DNA of 6,493 bases from an uncultured Muribaculaceae bacterium (lineage in GTDB: Bacteria > Bacteroidota > Bacteroidia > Bacteroidales > Muribaculaceae), in assembly GCA_947178235.1 (NCBI GenBank), contig CAMWXQ010000065.1, positions 1-6,493 of the forward strand. The letters run 5' to 3'. The notes beneath the pieces are model-generated. The model had not been told where the DNA came from. It worked only from the letters and a program-made list of their open reading frames with translations, and did no database searches. Both the position numbers and the translations under genes were made by a program. This document shows positions 5,203 to 6,493 of this stretch, piece after piece. Each line of letters begins with the position of its first letter. The stretch's first letter is position 1.

Positions 5203-6227
5203 TGGCCGGTGCGGTGGTCCTTGACGCGGCGGTCGTCGAAGACGTAGCTGCGTATCTGCGAGCCCCACTCGATCTTCATCTTGCCGGCCTCGATCTTGGC
5301 CTGCTCTTGGAGACGGTGCTGCAACTCCTTGTCGTACAGTATGGAGCGCAGCTGGCGCATGGCGTTCTCCTTGTTCTTGGGCTGGTCGCGCGTCTCGGTG
5401 TTCTCAATGAGGATCTCCTCGTGCTCGCCGGTGTAGGGGTCGGTGAACTGGTAGCGCAGGCGCACGCCCGATTCGACCTTGTTGACGTTCTGGCCGCCGG
5501 CACCTCCCGAGCGGAAGGTATCCCACGAGAGCAGCGCGGGGTCGACCTTCACCTCGATGGTATCGTCGACGAGCGGGGTGACGAAGACCGATGCGAACGA
5601 GGTCATGCGCTTGCCCTGGGCATTGTAGGGGGACACGCGCACGAGACGGTGGACACCGTTCTCGCTCTTGAGATAGCCGTACGCGAAGTCGCCCTCGACG
5701 TTGATCGTACACGACTTGATGCCCGCCTCGTCACCCTCGAGGAGGTTGGCGATCGAGGTCTTGTATCCGTGGCTCTCGCACCAGCGCAGGTACATGCGCA
5801 TGAGCATCTGTGCCCAGTCCTGGCTCTCGGTGCCGCCGGCACCCGAGTTGATTTTGAGCACGACGCCGAGCTTGTCCTCCTCGCGGCGCAGCATATTCTT
5901 CAATTCGAGATTCTCGATGAGGGTCTGGGCCGAGGCATAGAGCTGGTCGAGCTCAGCCTCCTCGACGAGACCCTCCTTGATGAAGTCCCATGCGAGCTCG
6001 AGCTCGCCGACGGCCTTCTCGACCTCCTCATATCCGTCGATCCACGCCTGTATATCCTTGATTTTCTTCATCTGGGCGCGGGCCTCGGCGGGATGCTCCC
6101 AGAAGTCGGGCACATGCGTGCGCAGCTCCTCTTCCTCGACCTGGATCTTCTTGTTGTCCACGTCGAGATACTTTCTGAGCGCGTCCTTGCGCTCGATGGT
6201 TTCCTTGAGCTGTTCCTGGGTTATCAT
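5106..6227 (-). CDS. prfB: Peptide chain release factor 2
   Basis: The 373-residue class I release factor reads UGA and UAA stop codons and triggers peptide release. The N-terminal part (about 1-115) is the charged helical domain. SGAGGTESQDW lies at 128-138. The codon-recognition tripeptide is SPY (199-201), where E. coli RF2 has SPF; Tyr for Phe is conservative and still marks RF2 rather than RF1 (PAT type). The catalytic GGQ is at 244-246; Ser240 stands where E. coli K-12 RF2 has its unusual Thr246. The region that carries the +1 programmed frameshift in many bacteria is in frame here: KYLD (19-22) is read as TAT CTC GAC instead of TAT CTT TGA C, so RF2-dependent autoregulation by frameshifting is absent. 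The frame ends in TGA, RF2's own codon, and overlaps the convergent gene by 97 bp. Confidence 0.97.
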   Translation of the reverse strand: MITQEQLKETIERKDALRKYLDVDNKKIQVEEEELRTHVPDFWEHPAEARAQMKKIKDIQAWIDGYEEVEKAVGELELAWDFIKEGLVEEAELDQLYASAQTLIENLELKNMLRREEDKLGVVLKINSGAGGTESQDWAQMLMRMYLRWCESHGYKTSIANLLEGDEAGIKSCTINVEGDFAYGYLKSENGVHRLVRVSPYNAQGKRMTSFASVFVTPLVDDTIEVKVDPALLSWDTFRSGGAGGQNVNKVESGVRLRYQFTDPYTGEHEEILIENTETRDQPKNKENAMRQLRSILYDKELQHRLQEQAKIEAGKMKIEWGSQIRSYVFDDRRVKDHRTGHQTADVGGVMDGDLDPFIKAYLMEFAATEEEN

Positions 6228-6278
6228 AGTGGGGATGGCTTGATGGTGAGACGGTTGTAGGGGTTGCAGGTTATAGAA

Positions 6279-6315
6279 ATAGCCGAATCCTGTATCGCAT
6301 CGAGGAATCGGCTAT
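6279..6315 (-). terminator. Terminator-like hairpin after tRNA-Val
   Basis: ATAGCCGA (6279-6286) pairs with TCGGCTAT (6308-6315). One A-A mismatch follows and then TCCT/AGGA (6288-6291/6303-6306), giving 12 bp around an 11-nt loop. On the minus strand the stem runs into TTCTATAA, a modest U-rich tail. It lies 2 nt past the encoded CCA of the tRNA and 51 nt before prfB, so it probably ends the tRNA transcript. No clear prfB promoter was found in the remaining gap, so some read-through may feed prfB. Confidence 0.6.
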
Positions 6316-6317
6316 CG

Positions 6318-6395
6318 TGGTGGGCGCTGAGGGATTCGAACCCCCGACCCTCTGCTTGTAAGGCAGACGCTCTGAACCAGCTGAGCTAAGCGCCC
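6318..6395 (-). tRNA. tRNA-Val (anticodon UAC)
   Basis: The minus strand folds as a complete tRNA. The acceptor stem is GGGCGCT/AGCGCCC with discriminator A. The D-arm includes AGCTCAGCTGGTTCAGAGC, the anticodon stem is TCTGC/GCAGA around loop CTTACAA, and the T-arm contains GGTTCGAATCC. The anticodon TAC (6358-6360 on the complement) reads GUA valine codons. CCA is present directly after the discriminator (6318-6320), so it is either encoded or there by chance. Confidence 0.97.
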
Positions 6396-6439
6396 TTCAT
6401 GTGAAGGATTGAATAAGCAAGATAGGTTTTAGATTGTCG

Positions 6440-6493
6440 TGGGCGCTGAGGGATTCGAACCCCCGACCCTCTGCTTGTAAGGCAGACGCTCTG
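6440..6493 (-). tRNA. tRNA-Val (anticodon UAC), partial
   Basis: The 3' 54 nt of a second tRNA-Val are present and are identical to the matching part of the first copy, including the TAC anticodon (6477-6479 on the complement). The 5' part lies past the window edge. Unlike its neighbour, this copy is followed by CGA rather than CCA, so its CCA end must be added by nucleotidyltransferase. A 44-nt spacer separates the two, consistent with a tandem tRNA operon. Confidence 0.95.

Noticed and set aside
4554..6260. 568-codon plus-strand open frame spanning the unknown gene and prfB
   Set aside because: Most of it is antisense to prfB with a shadow-like composition, and it runs out of frame through the better supported ORF at 4699-5202, which has its own promoter.

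Overview
The window looks like chromosomal DNA of a GC-rich member of the Bacteroidetes, most likely Bacteroidales and perhaps Alistipes-like. The evidence is two promoters that match the Bacteroidetes TAnnTTTG -7 consensus, A/C-rich leaders without Shine-Dalgarno sequences, and the gene order rpsL-rpsG-fusA-rpsJ with no tuf gene between fusA and rpsJ. The genus is inferred from base composition and general feel, not from a search.

Layout, low to high coordinates. Positions 1-423 hold the GC-rich spacer beyond rpsJ and rpsJ itself (minus strand). fusA (453-2579), rpsG (2702-3178) and rpsL (3451-3834) follow, all on the minus strand, so transcription runs from right to left: S12, S7, EF-G, S10, then presumably the rest of the S10 ribosomal-protein cluster beyond position 1. 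A good promoter for this operon lies at 3993-4024, giving a leader of about 150 nt. Spacers in this operon carry GC-rich stem-loops, several just after stop codons.

Positions 4025-4700 are mostly non-coding and are the most interesting part. They hold an AT-rich inverted repeat built from heptamers (4037-4110), a possible 45-residue membrane peptide (4120-4257, minus), and a large imperfect palindrome of about 210 nt (4312-4522). I propose that this palindrome is a structured small RNA on the minus strand, possibly a 6S RNA. An intrinsic terminator (4530-4561, minus) sits just upstream of it.

Positions 4654-5202 hold a plus-strand gene of unknown function with its own promoter. It converges on prfB (5106-6227, minus; release factor 2), and the two coding regions overlap by 97 bp. 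prfB has no programmed frameshift. At the right end are two tRNA-Val(UAC) genes on the minus strand, the second cut by the window edge, followed by a terminator-like hairpin before prfB.

Almost everything here serves translation: two tRNAs, a release factor, two 30S proteins of the str group, elongation factor G and S10. The unexplained parts are the plus-strand gene, the small membrane ORF and the palindromic RNA candidate.
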